Positions 1 to 6,427 of a stretch of DNA of 7,094 nucleotides are shown here, one piece after another (the stretch's first letter is position 1; each line of letters starts with the position of its first letter). The notes beneath the pieces were generated by a model. The model had not been told where the DNA came from and did no database searches. It saw only the letters and a list, made by a program, of their open reading frames with translations. The stretch spans positions 1 to 7,094 of the forward strand of contig JAQTRT010000171.1 in the NCBI GenBank assembly GCA_028711675.1, read 5' to 3'. This DNA is from a bacterium (GTDB taxonomy: Bacteria > Spirochaetota > JAHITG01). A program made the translations under genes and the position numbers.

Positions 1-1212
1 GTACGGGAGAGAGGAATAATGGCGGACATCAAAAGTATTGGCAAAAGGATATTTCATGCATTCCATTTCAAAAAAAATATGCCTGTACCGGGAAAGAGTA
101 TACGCATCCTTCTTTGATCTCAAGCCTGAAGAATAAAAGATACCGCCGAACTGTGAATAATACAGTTCGTTGAAAGCCGCTGTCTTCAGCCATTCAGGAT
201 ATTTTTTACTCCTGATAACGGGTTTCATCCATGAATCAACCTTCCTTTCCCAGGCCTGATAGTTCCTGATGCCGGTTTGAGCGAGAGAGAACGCGTTATT
301 CCCGTTTGAATTAAAATATTCGCAGTATTTCTTATACCATTCCGTACCCTGCCCGAACCGAACCACGGGAAAATCCCAGCTGAGGACGAACGGGATATAT
401 TCTGTCCGGCCCGGTTTGATCCTGATACGGACAGCCAGGGCACCGCTGCTGCGGCCGGTATCAAGAGAACGATCACCCAGCCTGCCGTTTGTCCCGAATT
501 CATCCCGGACATCATCTCCTTTCGCTCCTGTATCCCAGTCGAGCAGATAAGAAATGGTCCTGGCCTTTCTCTCCTGCGAAGCCAGGCACCACTCTCCCAA
601 ACCCTTCCCGGATTTTAATACAATCCCCTTGGTATCCCTGTCCGCCATCCATTGCGAATGAAAATCATGGTCCACGCCTGCTGCGCCTATAAAGATCCCG
701 GGGAACGTGAGCATGAGGCTCACTTCAGCCTCCACTTTCAGGGGATTATGCACCATGAACTCCCAGACCGCGACAGGATATGAGGTTTCTTTATAATTTC
801 CGGGTATAACGGGGCTGAAAAATTTCATGGATATCCGGGTCAGGAAATTATTGTACGTAACCCAGCCCTTGGGCTGAAGCGCGTAATAGACCGCGTCCTT
901 GGCTTGCAGTTTGTCCCAGCCCGGTTTTAAATTCCTGTCAGCGGACAGGCATTTGACCCGGGAAGGTTGATCGCCTGCTTTTTCATACAAATGAAAAGCA
1001 GCGCTGTCCAGCCAGGTCCCCTGATACAGAACATTATCCAGGGACTGCCAGGGCCCGAACGAACCCGACAGATTATACATGAAAGATCCTGCGCCAAAAC
1101 CGCCCAGGGCAATGCCCCGGTTAGGAGAATGGCTGCTGCAATTCACGGGGATACTTCCCAGATCCCTTTTCCAGGCACAGGAAGGAATGGGATATTGTTT
1201 TAATCGTTCCAT
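1..1212 (-). CDS. GH116 (GBA2/DUF608-type) glycosidase, N-terminal part, cut by left edge
   Basis: This reading frame has no stop from its ATG to the window edge and gives 404 residues. Bacterial GH116 proteins are usually around 800 residues, so about half is visible. Residues ~30-60 carry the GH116 N-domain hallmark GIALGGFGAGSF...GSFGPWQ. The N-terminal beta-sandwich domain then runs to about residue 335. The (alpha/alpha)6 catalytic domain begins with PEWLKTAAFNELYY (339-352) and a GG pair at 356-357. The last visible residues, MECMKYPFANTFDVRHYSS, match the family segment that holds the catalytic nucleophile, probably E384 by remembered alignment with TxGH116; the acid/base Asp lies beyond the edge. 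Known GH116 enzymes are retaining beta-glucosidases, beta-xylosidases or glucosylceramidases, and the substrate here is unknown. No signal peptide is seen, so it is probably cytoplasmic. The start is supported by AAAAGG 11 nt upstream and by a divergent promoter. Its neighbour across the spacer is a secreted beta-helix protein. Confidence 0.88.
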   Translation of the reverse strand, partial: MERLKQYPIPSCAWKRDLGSIPVNCSSHSPNRGIALGGFGAGSFMYNLSGSFGPWQSLDNVLYQGTWLDSAAFHLYEKAGDQPSRVKCLSADRNLKPGWDKLQAKDAVYYALQPKGWVTYNNFLTRISMKFFSPVIPGNYKETSYPVAVWEFMVHNPLKVEAEVSLMLTFPGIFIGAAGVDHDFHSQWMADRDTKGIVLKSGKGLGEWCLASQERKARTISYLLDWDTGAKGDDVRDEFGTNGRLGDRSLDTGRSSGALAVRIRIKPGRTEYIPFVLSWDFPVVRFGQGTEWYKKYCEYFNSNGNNAFSLAQTGIRNYQAWERKVDSWMKPVIRSKKYPEWLKTAAFNELYYSQFGGIFYSSGLRSKKDAYTLSRYRHIFFEMECMKYPFANTFDVRHYSSLPY

Positions 1213-1243
1213 ACGTTTCAGTACCTTTTCAACAAATTGCCCT

Positions 1244-1271
1244 ATTCTATGAAATAATTTTTTAATGTCAA
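1244..1271 (-). promoter_or_regulatory. Sigma70-type promoter for the GH116 gene
   Basis: On the minus strand there is a perfect -35 box, TTGACA (plus-strand 1266-1271). A 16-bp AT-rich spacer separates it from a -10 box, TAGAAT (1244-1249), one mismatch from consensus. Transcription would start near 1237, giving a leader of about 25 nt before the ATG at 1212. Box quality and placement support the call; it is not experimentally shown. Confidence 0.7.
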
Positions 1272-1342
1272 GCATAATATTACATAGGAAAAAGCAGGAT
1301 ATCATTAATTTAAAAAAAAACGGATTACGCTTATAAAAACAT

Positions 1343-1373
1343 ATTAAAAAGACTTGAAACTTCCTTTTTTAAT
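1343..1373. repeat. Imperfect inverted repeat around the beta-helix gene's -35 box
   Basis: ATTAAAAAG (1343-1351) is matched in inverse by CTTTTTTAAT (1364-1373), with one extra T in the right arm. The 12-bp centre holds the TTGAAA -35 box of the plus-strand promoter. The position suits an operator. The arms are A/T-rich, however, and such pairs arise by chance in AT-rich spacers, so the role is inferred. Confidence 0.35.
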
Positions 1374-1381
1374 ATTATAAT
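1354..1381 (+). promoter_or_regulatory. Sigma70-type promoter for the beta-helix protein gene
   Basis: TTGAAA (1354-1359) is followed, after 16 bp, by a perfect TATAAT (1376-1381). Predicted transcription start is near 1388, about 30 nt before the ATG at 1418. The -10 box lies inside a perfect 14-bp palindrome, AATATTATAATATT (1371-1384), which may be a regulator site or only base-composition chance. The -35 boxes of this promoter and the divergent GH116 promoter are about 80 bp apart, leaving room for a shared regulator. Confidence 0.7.
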
Positions 1382-1417
1382 ATTTAATGTATATAAAACC
1401 AGGGAGCCGGGGTAAAC

Positions 1418-2857
1418 ATGAAAAAAAAGATAATGATAGCATCCTGTGTCATCTTTTTTCTGACAAGCCAGGCCCAGGCTGTCACGCGTTTGGTAAAGGC
1501 AGGAGGCGGAACAGGCTTTTCCAATACCATCGCATCCGCTCTGACGAACTGCTTGCCGGGCGATATCGTGGAGATCTGCGACAACAGCCTTTATATTGAG
1601 AGCCTGACCCTCGATACACCCTACATTATTCTGAGAGGAGCCAGCGGATACAGGCCGGCTGTCACCTTTTCAGGAACAGGAATACCCGCACTGTATATCA
1701 AGACAAATAATGTGGTGGTCCGGAACCTGAACGTTTCTTCATCCTCTGTCACATGGAACAATTCAGTCATTCTCATCACCGCCTCCCATAACAGCGTACA
1801 GGACTGCCGGATAACCGGCGACTCCATGATCTGGACCAATACCGGCATACGAATTTCTTCCATGAGTAATGAAATCAGTAACTGTGATATAGGCAATAAC
1901 CTGTATTACGGTATTAATCTAAACGGTGCTTTATATACACGCATTCAGAACAATGACATCCATGACTGCCGAACCGGTGTCTATGGTATTGGGGACCAGA
2001 CCCTGATCAATTTCAACATCATCCGCAATATACAAGGCGAAGGCCTGTTCCTCGCCGGGATGGGCGTAAACAGCATCATCTATAATCTTCTCTATCTCTG
2101 CAGCAGCAGCGCTATCCTGATCGATGCGGCCATGGCCCCCTATAATATTATCCATAACACAATAACCAAAAACAGCACTGGTATCATGGTCCAATACATG
2201 TCCAGTCCCAACAGCGACATCATCAATAACATTATTTATGACAACGGCACGGACCTGTACCTGAACGGCTTGGGCCAATCGCCCGTGGTTAATATCAACA
2301 ACAACTGTTACAGCCATTCCCAGATATTCAATCTCAACATGCCCCAGAACATCCACATAAACAACTCCGTCAGCGATCCGCCGGAATTCATCAACAGCTC
2401 CCTGAACGACTTTCACCTTTCCCAGACATCACCCTGTATCGACGCAGGAACGGATATCGGCGGCCTGGATCCGAACGCCATTATCAGAGAACCGGCCAAC
2501 CAGCGCGACATCGGATTTTATGAGACCACGCTTTCCACGACCACCAACCTGCCTCAGATCACGGACAACATCCGCATCTCCGCGAACAATCTTTATCCGG
2601 GCAAGACCGCACGCGTCGAGCTGTTCGACCTGAACAAGATCAGCGAGAAGCCGATCTATGTCAAGGCCGGCATCTATGACATGCAGGCCAGATTGATCAG
2701 GACGCTCTGCGAAACCCCTGTCTCTCCTTTCGGCACTTTCGTATTCTCCTGGGACGGGAAAGACAAGAATAACCAGTATGTGGGCGCAGGAATATATTTC
2801 TTAAAGATACAGATAAACGATCAGGTCAAAAGAATAAAACTGTTCTTCCTGCAATAA
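1418..2857 (+). CDS. Secreted right-handed parallel beta-helix protein with C-terminal FlgD-like Ig domain
   Basis: The 479-residue product starts with a clear signal peptide: a lysine-rich n-region, a hydrophobic core IMIASCVIFFL and an AQA cleavage site after residue 21. Residues ~25-90 resemble the N-terminal cap of pectate-lyase/NosD-like beta-helices. Residues ~90-320 are Asn-rich rungs with recurring patterns such as NVVVRNLNV, NSVQDCRI, NEISNCDI, TRIQNNDIHDC and YNIIHNTI, typical of PbH1 repeats. SPCIDAG (338-344) to RDIGFYE (363-369) is the usual C-terminal closure of such helices. A linker leads to a FlgD-like Ig module (~385-479) with IYDMQARLIRTL and FSWDGKDKNNQYVGAGIYFLKI. In related proteins such tails often serve in secretion or surface anchoring. 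I see no catalytic residues that fix an activity; polysaccharide binding or cleavage is possible. The start is supported by the signal peptide and by AGGGAG/GGGG 5-11 nt upstream. It is transcribed divergently from the GH116 gene. Confidence 0.9.
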   Translation: MKKKIMIASCVIFFLTSQAQAVTRLVKAGGGTGFSNTIASALTNCLPGDIVEICDNSLYIESLTLDTPYIILRGASGYRPAVTFSGTGIPALYIKTNNVVVRNLNVSSSSVTWNNSVILITASHNSVQDCRITGDSMIWTNTGIRISSMSNEISNCDIGNNLYYGINLNGALYTRIQNNDIHDCRTGVYGIGDQTLINFNIIRNIQGEGLFLAGMGVNSIIYNLLYLCSSSAILIDAAMAPYNIIHNTITKNSTGIMVQYMSSPNSDIINNIIYDNGTDLYLNGLGQSPVVNINNNCYSHSQIFNLNMPQNIHINNSVSDPPEFINSSLNDFHLSQTSPCIDAGTDIGGLDPNAIIREPANQRDIGFYETTLSTTTNLPQITDNIRISANNLYPGKTARVELFDLNKISEKPIYVKAGIYDMQARLIRTLCETPVSPFGTFVFSWDGKDKNNQYVGAGIYFLKIQINDQVKRIKLFFLQ

Positions 2858-2898
2858 TCCCTGTTCGTTGTCCTGCAGGTTTCCCGGCCTTAAAACAA

Positions 2899-2926
2899 TT
2901 GACTTTAAATTAAAAAACACGATATT
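2899..2926 (+). promoter_or_regulatory. Possible promoter for gatAB
   Basis: In the AT-rich spacer before gatA, TTGACT (2899-2904) is separated by 16 bp from GATATT (2921-2926), a 4-of-6 match to the -10 consensus. The resulting leader would be about 28 nt, similar to the two better promoters in this window. An alternative pair, TTAAAA (2910-2915) with TACATT (2933-2938), is equally weak, so only the presence of a promoter in this spacer is likely. No terminator hairpin with a T-run follows the beta-helix gene, so some read-through into gatA is possible. Confidence 0.4.
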
Positions 2927-2960
2927 GACAGATACATTATACACGAAGCAGGAGTAAAAA

Positions 2961-4421
2961 ATGGAGTGGAACCAGTATAAAGCATGGGAACTTATCGGCT
3001 TCCTGGCCAAAAAAGAAGTATCCAGCCGCGAGATCACGGAATCCGTTCTCAAACGCATCGAGGAACGGAAGCAGATCAATGCTTATATCTCCGTGCTGAA
3101 AGAATCAGCTTTGCAGGCTGCCGCACAAACAGATGAACAGTACAGGACAGGACAGATCGATAAAAAGCACCTGATAGCCGGTATCCCTATTGCCGTGAAG
3201 GATAATATCTGTTACAAGAATAACCGGACCACCTGCGGGTCACGGATCCTCGAACAATTCATACCTCCCTACAACGCTTTTGTGATAAACCGTATCCTGG
3301 AGCATCGGGGCATCATCATCGGAAAGACCAACATGGACGAATTCGCCATGGGTTCTTCTACCGAAACATCATTCTTCGGCCCTACTCTCAATCCGGCTGA
3401 TACAGGATGCATTCCCGGCGGCTCATCAGGCGGCTCAGCTGCTGCGGTAGCCGACAGCCAGGCCATTCTCGGCCTGGGCTCTGATACCGGCGGCTCCATC
3501 AGGCAGCCTGCCAGCCTCTGCGGGTGCGTAGGCATGAAACCCACTTACGGCCTGGTCTCCCGTTTCGGCCTGGTTGCTTTTGCCTCATCCCTGGACCAGA
3601 TCGGCGGTTTTACCAGGGATGTGAAGGACATGTCCCTTCTTCTCAACGTCATCGCAGGACATGATAAAAAAGATTCCACATCAGTGGACAGGCCTGTACC
3701 GGATTATTTTTCCGGAATTGGCCAGCTCAATATCAAAGGGATAAAAATAGGCATTCCCAGGGAATACTTCATCGAAGGCATGGACAAGGAAATAAAAGAA
3801 CGTATTGAAAAAGTGATCAAACTCCTGGAAAAAGAAGGTGCCATCATTGAAGAAACCAGCCTGCCCCACACAGAATACGCCGTCGCTGATTATTACATCA
3901 TCGCACCGGCAGAAGCTTCCTCCAATCTCGCGCGTTATGACGGCGTGAAATACGGCTACCGGTCCAAGTCCGAGGAATCGGCGAATAACCTCATCCAGAT
4001 GTACTTTAACACCCGGAAGGACGGATTCGGCCCTGAAGTGAAGAGAAGGATACTACTCGGTACGTATTCCCTTTCATCAGGATATTATGATGCGTACTAT
4101 CTCAAGGCCCTGAAAGTCCGGACACTTATCAAGCAGGATTTTGAGAAGGCCTTTAAAAAATTTGATGTACTTTTAACGCCTACGTCTCCCACCCCGGCTT
4201 TCAGGATCGGCGAGAAGATAAAGGACCCGCTCCAGATGTATTTGTCCGATATTTTCACGATTTCCACGAACATGGCCGGTATTCCAGGCATATCCCTGCC
4301 GGCCGGGAACAATTCCAAAGGATTGCCTGTCGGCGTCCAGCTCATGGCTGGTCCCTTTGAAGAGAAGAAATTACTGCAGATATCCTATGCCCTCGAGCAG
4401 ATCATAAAAGATAAAGTTTGA
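2961..4421 (+). CDS. gatA: Asp-tRNA(Asn)/Glu-tRNA(Gln) amidotransferase subunit A
   Basis: GatA is the glutaminase/amidase subunit of the cytoplasmic GatCAB complex. It releases ammonia from glutamine to convert misacylated Glu-tRNA(Gln) and/or Asp-tRNA(Asn) to the correct Gln- or Asn-tRNA. The 486-residue length is normal for the family. The amidase signature Ser-cis-Ser-Lys triad is intact: K80 in GIPIAVKDN, S155 in GGSSGGSAAAVA, and nucleophile S179 in GSDTGGSIRQPA. These sit one residue off the S. aureus GatA numbering. Other family segments are present, including GKTNMDEFAMGSS (121-133), KPTYGLVSRFGLVAFASSLDQ (193-213) and, near the C-terminus, AGIPGISLPAG. AGGAG at 2950-2954, 6 nt before the ATG, sets the start. 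gatB follows after 14 bp, forming an operon. The usual small partner gatC is not upstream; the beta-helix gene is. Confidence 0.97.
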   Translation: MEWNQYKAWELIGFLAKKEVSSREITESVLKRIEERKQINAYISVLKESALQAAAQTDEQYRTGQIDKKHLIAGIPIAVKDNICYKNNRTTCGSRILEQFIPPYNAFVINRILEHRGIIIGKTNMDEFAMGSSTETSFFGPTLNPADTGCIPGGSSGGSAAAVADSQAILGLGSDTGGSIRQPASLCGCVGMKPTYGLVSRFGLVAFASSLDQIGGFTRDVKDMSLLLNVIAGHDKKDSTSVDRPVPDYFSGIGQLNIKGIKIGIPREYFIEGMDKEIKERIEKVIKLLEKEGAIIEETSLPHTEYAVADYYIIAPAEASSNLARYDGVKYGYRSKSEESANNLIQMYFNTRKDGFGPEVKRRILLGTYSLSSGYYDAYYLKALKVRTLIKQDFEKAFKKFDVLLTPTSPTPAFRIGEKIKDPLQMYLSDIFTISTNMAGIPGISLPAGNNSKGLPVGVQLMAGPFEEKKLLQISYALEQIIKDKV

Positions 4422-4422
4422 T

Positions 4423-4428
4423 AAGGAG
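4423..4428 (+). promoter_or_regulatory. Ribosome binding site fixing the gatB start
   Basis: A perfect AAGGAG lies just after the gatA TGA stop, 7 nt before the ATG at 4436. It argues for that ATG rather than the in-frame TTG at 4418, which would overlap the end of gatA and add six residues not expected in GatB. Confidence 0.85.
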
Positions 4429-4435
4429 CCTCATA

Positions 4436-5872
4436 ATGGAATACGAATCCGTCATCGGACTGGAAGTCCATGTCCAGCTCAATACAAAGTCCAAGATATT
4501 CTGCAACTGTTCCACGCAGTTCGGCCGTACGCCCAATACCAATGTCTGCCCGGTCTGTATGGGACTGCCGGGCGTTCTCCCGGTCCTGAACAAGGAAGTG
4601 CTCAACAAGGCCGTGATGGCCGGCCTGGCCCTGAACTGCACGATCGCGGATTTCTCCAAATTCGACAGAAAGCAATATTTCTATCCTGACCTTCCCAAGA
4701 ATTACCAGGTATCCCAATACGACCTTCCCATCTGCATAAAAGGTTATGTGGATATAAAGACGAACAGCCAATCCAAACGCATCGGCATCACGCGCGTGCA
4801 CATGGAAGAGGATGCCGGCAAGCTGATCCATTCCGAGAAGCCCGGCTCAGACTTCAGTCTCGTGGATTATAACCGGACAGGCGTGCCGCTCATCGAGATC
4901 GTAAGCGAGCCTGACCTTTCCCTGCCTGAAGAAGCTGTTGTTTATCTGAACCTTCTGCGGAACCGGCTCAGGTACGTGGCTGTTTCCGAATGCAACATGG
5001 AGGAAGGGAGCCTCCGGTGCGACGCCAATATTTCCATCAGGCCCAAAGGCCAGAAAGAGCTGGGCACCAAGACCGAAGTAAAGAACATGAACTCCTTCAA
5101 AGCCGTGGAAAAAGCCCTGAAGTACGAGATCAAACGGCAGATCAGCGCCGTGGAAAAGAAAGAACGCATCGTGCAGGAGACCAGGCTCTGGGATTCGGAA
5201 AAAGAAGTGACTATCTCCATGCGTTCCAAGGAAGAAGCCCATGATTACAGGTATTTCCCGGAACCTGACCTTGTGCCCATGGTCATAGACAGGCAGGTGA
5301 TCGAAGGAATAAAAAAGAATATGCCCGAACTTCCTGACCTGAAAGCAGAAAGGTATGTAAAGGAATTCGGCCTTACTCATGATGACGCGGAGATCATTAC
5401 ATTTGAGAAAGAGATGGCTCTGTTCTACGAAGAGTGCGTTAAAATACACAGAAATTACAAGAGCGTAGCCAACTGGCTCAGAAGCGAAGTAATGCAGTAC
5501 CTCAACAGGAACAATAAAGCCATCACAGACATGAAAGACCTGAAACCCGCCAACCTGGCCAAGCTGATAAAACTGGTGGACGACGGTATTATTACAGGAA
5601 AAATAGGCAAGGAACTTGTTATTGAGATCATAGAGAAGGACATTGATCCAGCGGTACTTATTGAAAAGAAAGGGTTAAAGCAGGTCTCGGACGAAGGCGC
5701 CATTGAAAAGATCGTGGATGAGGTGATCAAAGAGAATCCCGATGCCGTGGAGAAATTCAAAAGCGGCAAGACCGGTATCCTTGGTTTCCTCGTTGGCCAG
5801 GTCATGAAAAAGAGCCAGGGCAAAGCCAATCCCGCTATTGTGAACAAGCTGTTCGAGCAGAAGATGAAATAA
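4436..5872 (+). CDS. gatB: Asp-tRNA(Asn)/Glu-tRNA(Gln) amidotransferase subunit B
   Basis: GatB activates the tRNA-bound Asp or Glu by ATP-dependent phosphorylation and holds the tRNA, while GatA supplies ammonia. The 478 residues are full length. The N-terminal cradle domain begins YESVIGLEVHVQL and has a complete CxC...CxxC zinc-type set (C23, C25, C38, C41). Further hallmarks are FDRKQYFYPDLPKNYQVSQYD, the metal/ATP-site segment RVHMEEDAGKLIH, DYNRTGVPLIEIVSEPDL and EEGSLRCDANISIRP. After the helical middle, the C-terminal YqeY-like tRNA-binding tail runs from about NWLRSEV to the end, with GILGFLVGQVMKKSQGKANP near the terminus. The ATG is chosen on an ideal Shine-Dalgarno site. It is the second gene of the gatAB operon, and its stop lies only 10 bp from that of the convergent HAD gene. 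Confidence 0.97.
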   Translation: MEYESVIGLEVHVQLNTKSKIFCNCSTQFGRTPNTNVCPVCMGLPGVLPVLNKEVLNKAVMAGLALNCTIADFSKFDRKQYFYPDLPKNYQVSQYDLPICIKGYVDIKTNSQSKRIGITRVHMEEDAGKLIHSEKPGSDFSLVDYNRTGVPLIEIVSEPDLSLPEEAVVYLNLLRNRLRYVAVSECNMEEGSLRCDANISIRPKGQKELGTKTEVKNMNSFKAVEKALKYEIKRQISAVEKKERIVQETRLWDSEKEVTISMRSKEEAHDYRYFPEPDLVPMVIDRQVIEGIKKNMPELPDLKAERYVKEFGLTHDDAEIITFEKEMALFYEECVKIHRNYKSVANWLRSEVMQYLNRNNKAITDMKDLKPANLAKLIKLVDDGIITGKIGKELVIEIIEKDIDPAVLIEKKGLKQVSDEGAIEKIVDEVIKENPDAVEKFKSGKTGILGFLVGQVMKKSQGKANPAIVNKLFEQKMK

Positions 5873-5882
5873 AAGCCCTCTG

Positions 5883-6413
5883 TCAGATCCGTTTCAAGGC
5901 AGAGCATAAATTCCGGCATATACTGATCCGTTTATCTTTTATCGCCCTCACCTTAAGATACTGTTCCCAGCCGTGTCCGCAAAGCATATAAACACCTTTA
6001 CTTCCGGCGTTGAGCGCCAGTTCCATATCCGAAAGATGGTCTCCGATGACATAAGAAGCTTTCAGATCGATATTATATTTTTCAGCCGCCTTGTTCAGAA
6101 AATACGGCTTGGGCTTCCGGCAATCGCAGTTATCCTCTTTTTTATGCGGGCAGAAATAAACAGCCTTGATAATGATCCTTTTTTCACGCAGCTTCTTTAA
6201 AATGTAGGAATGGACCTTCCTGACCTCGCTTGTTTTCAGCATGCCTTTGGCGATATAGGGCTGGTTGGTGATAATGAAAAGCAGATACTCCTTCTGAAAC
6301 CTGCGCAATCCGTCAAAGATATTCTTATAGAATTCCACCTGCCCGATATTTTTAAGGGCGCCCCTGTCTTTGATGAGCGTTCCGTCCCTGTCCAAAAAAA
6401 TGGCTTTTTTCAT
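5883..6413 (-). CDS. HAD-IIIA phosphatase, GmhB-like (heptose bisphosphate phosphatase family)
   Basis: The 176-residue protein is a complete capless HAD phosphatase. Motif I is DRDGT, with nucleophile D8 and acid/base D10. Motif II is TNQ (49-51), motif III is CRKPKP with K100, and motif IV is GDHLSDME with D125 and D129. A zinc-loop set C88-x-H90 ... C96-x-C98 matches the GmhB arrangement, with a shorter loop than E. coli GmhB. GmhB removes the 7-phosphate of D-glycero-D-manno-heptose 1,7-bisphosphate for LPS core or other heptosylated glycans, in the cytoplasm. The substrate is not certain: the segment after motif II reads TNQPYIAKG rather than the TNQSGIARG of E. coli GmhB, and no other heptose gene is visible. 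It follows deoB by 14 bp, probably in one transcript. No clear Shine-Dalgarno site precedes the ATG, which sits in a possible hairpin, but the DRDGT motif at residue 8 makes this start firm. Confidence 0.88.
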   Translation of the reverse strand: MKKAIFLDRDGTLIKDRGALKNIGQVEFYKNIFDGLRRFQKEYLLFIITNQPYIAKGMLKTSEVRKVHSYILKKLREKRIIIKAVYFCPHKKEDNCDCRKPKPYFLNKAAEKYNIDLKASYVIGDHLSDMELALNAGSKGVYMLCGHGWEQYLKVRAIKDKRISICRNLCSALKRI

Positions 6414-6427
6414 AGGCGGCCGCCATG
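6411..6427 (-). repeat. GC-rich palindrome at the deoB/HAD junction, possible start-codon hairpin
   Basis: The perfect 10-bp palindrome GGCGGCCGCC (6415-6424) is flanked so that the minus-strand RNA CAUGGC-GGCC-GCCUAUG can fold. This gives a six-base-pair stem with one bulged U and a GGCC loop. The right arm includes the AUG of the HAD gene, and the left arm begins one base after the deoB stop codon. Coupling of HAD translation to deoB termination is an inference. Confidence 0.5.

Noticed and set aside
225..1203. Short open frames on both strands between 225 and 1203
   Set aside because: All overlap the continuous GH116 frame that runs from 1212 to the left edge, which has clear family motifs.
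1931..2416. Open frame of 161 codons on the minus strand within the beta-helix gene
   Set aside because: It lies wholly antisense to a well-supported gene, has a Val/Asp-rich composition expected from mirrored Asn/Ile codons, and shows no family motif.
2858..2900. Terminator after the beta-helix gene using the CCTGCAGG palindrome
   Set aside because: The palindrome has no loop and no following T-run, so it does not form a credible intrinsic terminator.
4418..4435. TTG start for gatB at 4418
   Set aside because: It overlaps the gatA end and adds residues not expected in GatB; the ATG at 4436 has a perfect AAGGAG at the right distance.
4847..5449. Open frame of 200 codons on the minus strand within gatB (and shorter ones at 4385-4831 and 5455-5919)
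   Set aside because: These are antisense shadows of conserved gatB sequence, rich in His/Phe from mirrored codons, with no recognisable domain or ribosome site.
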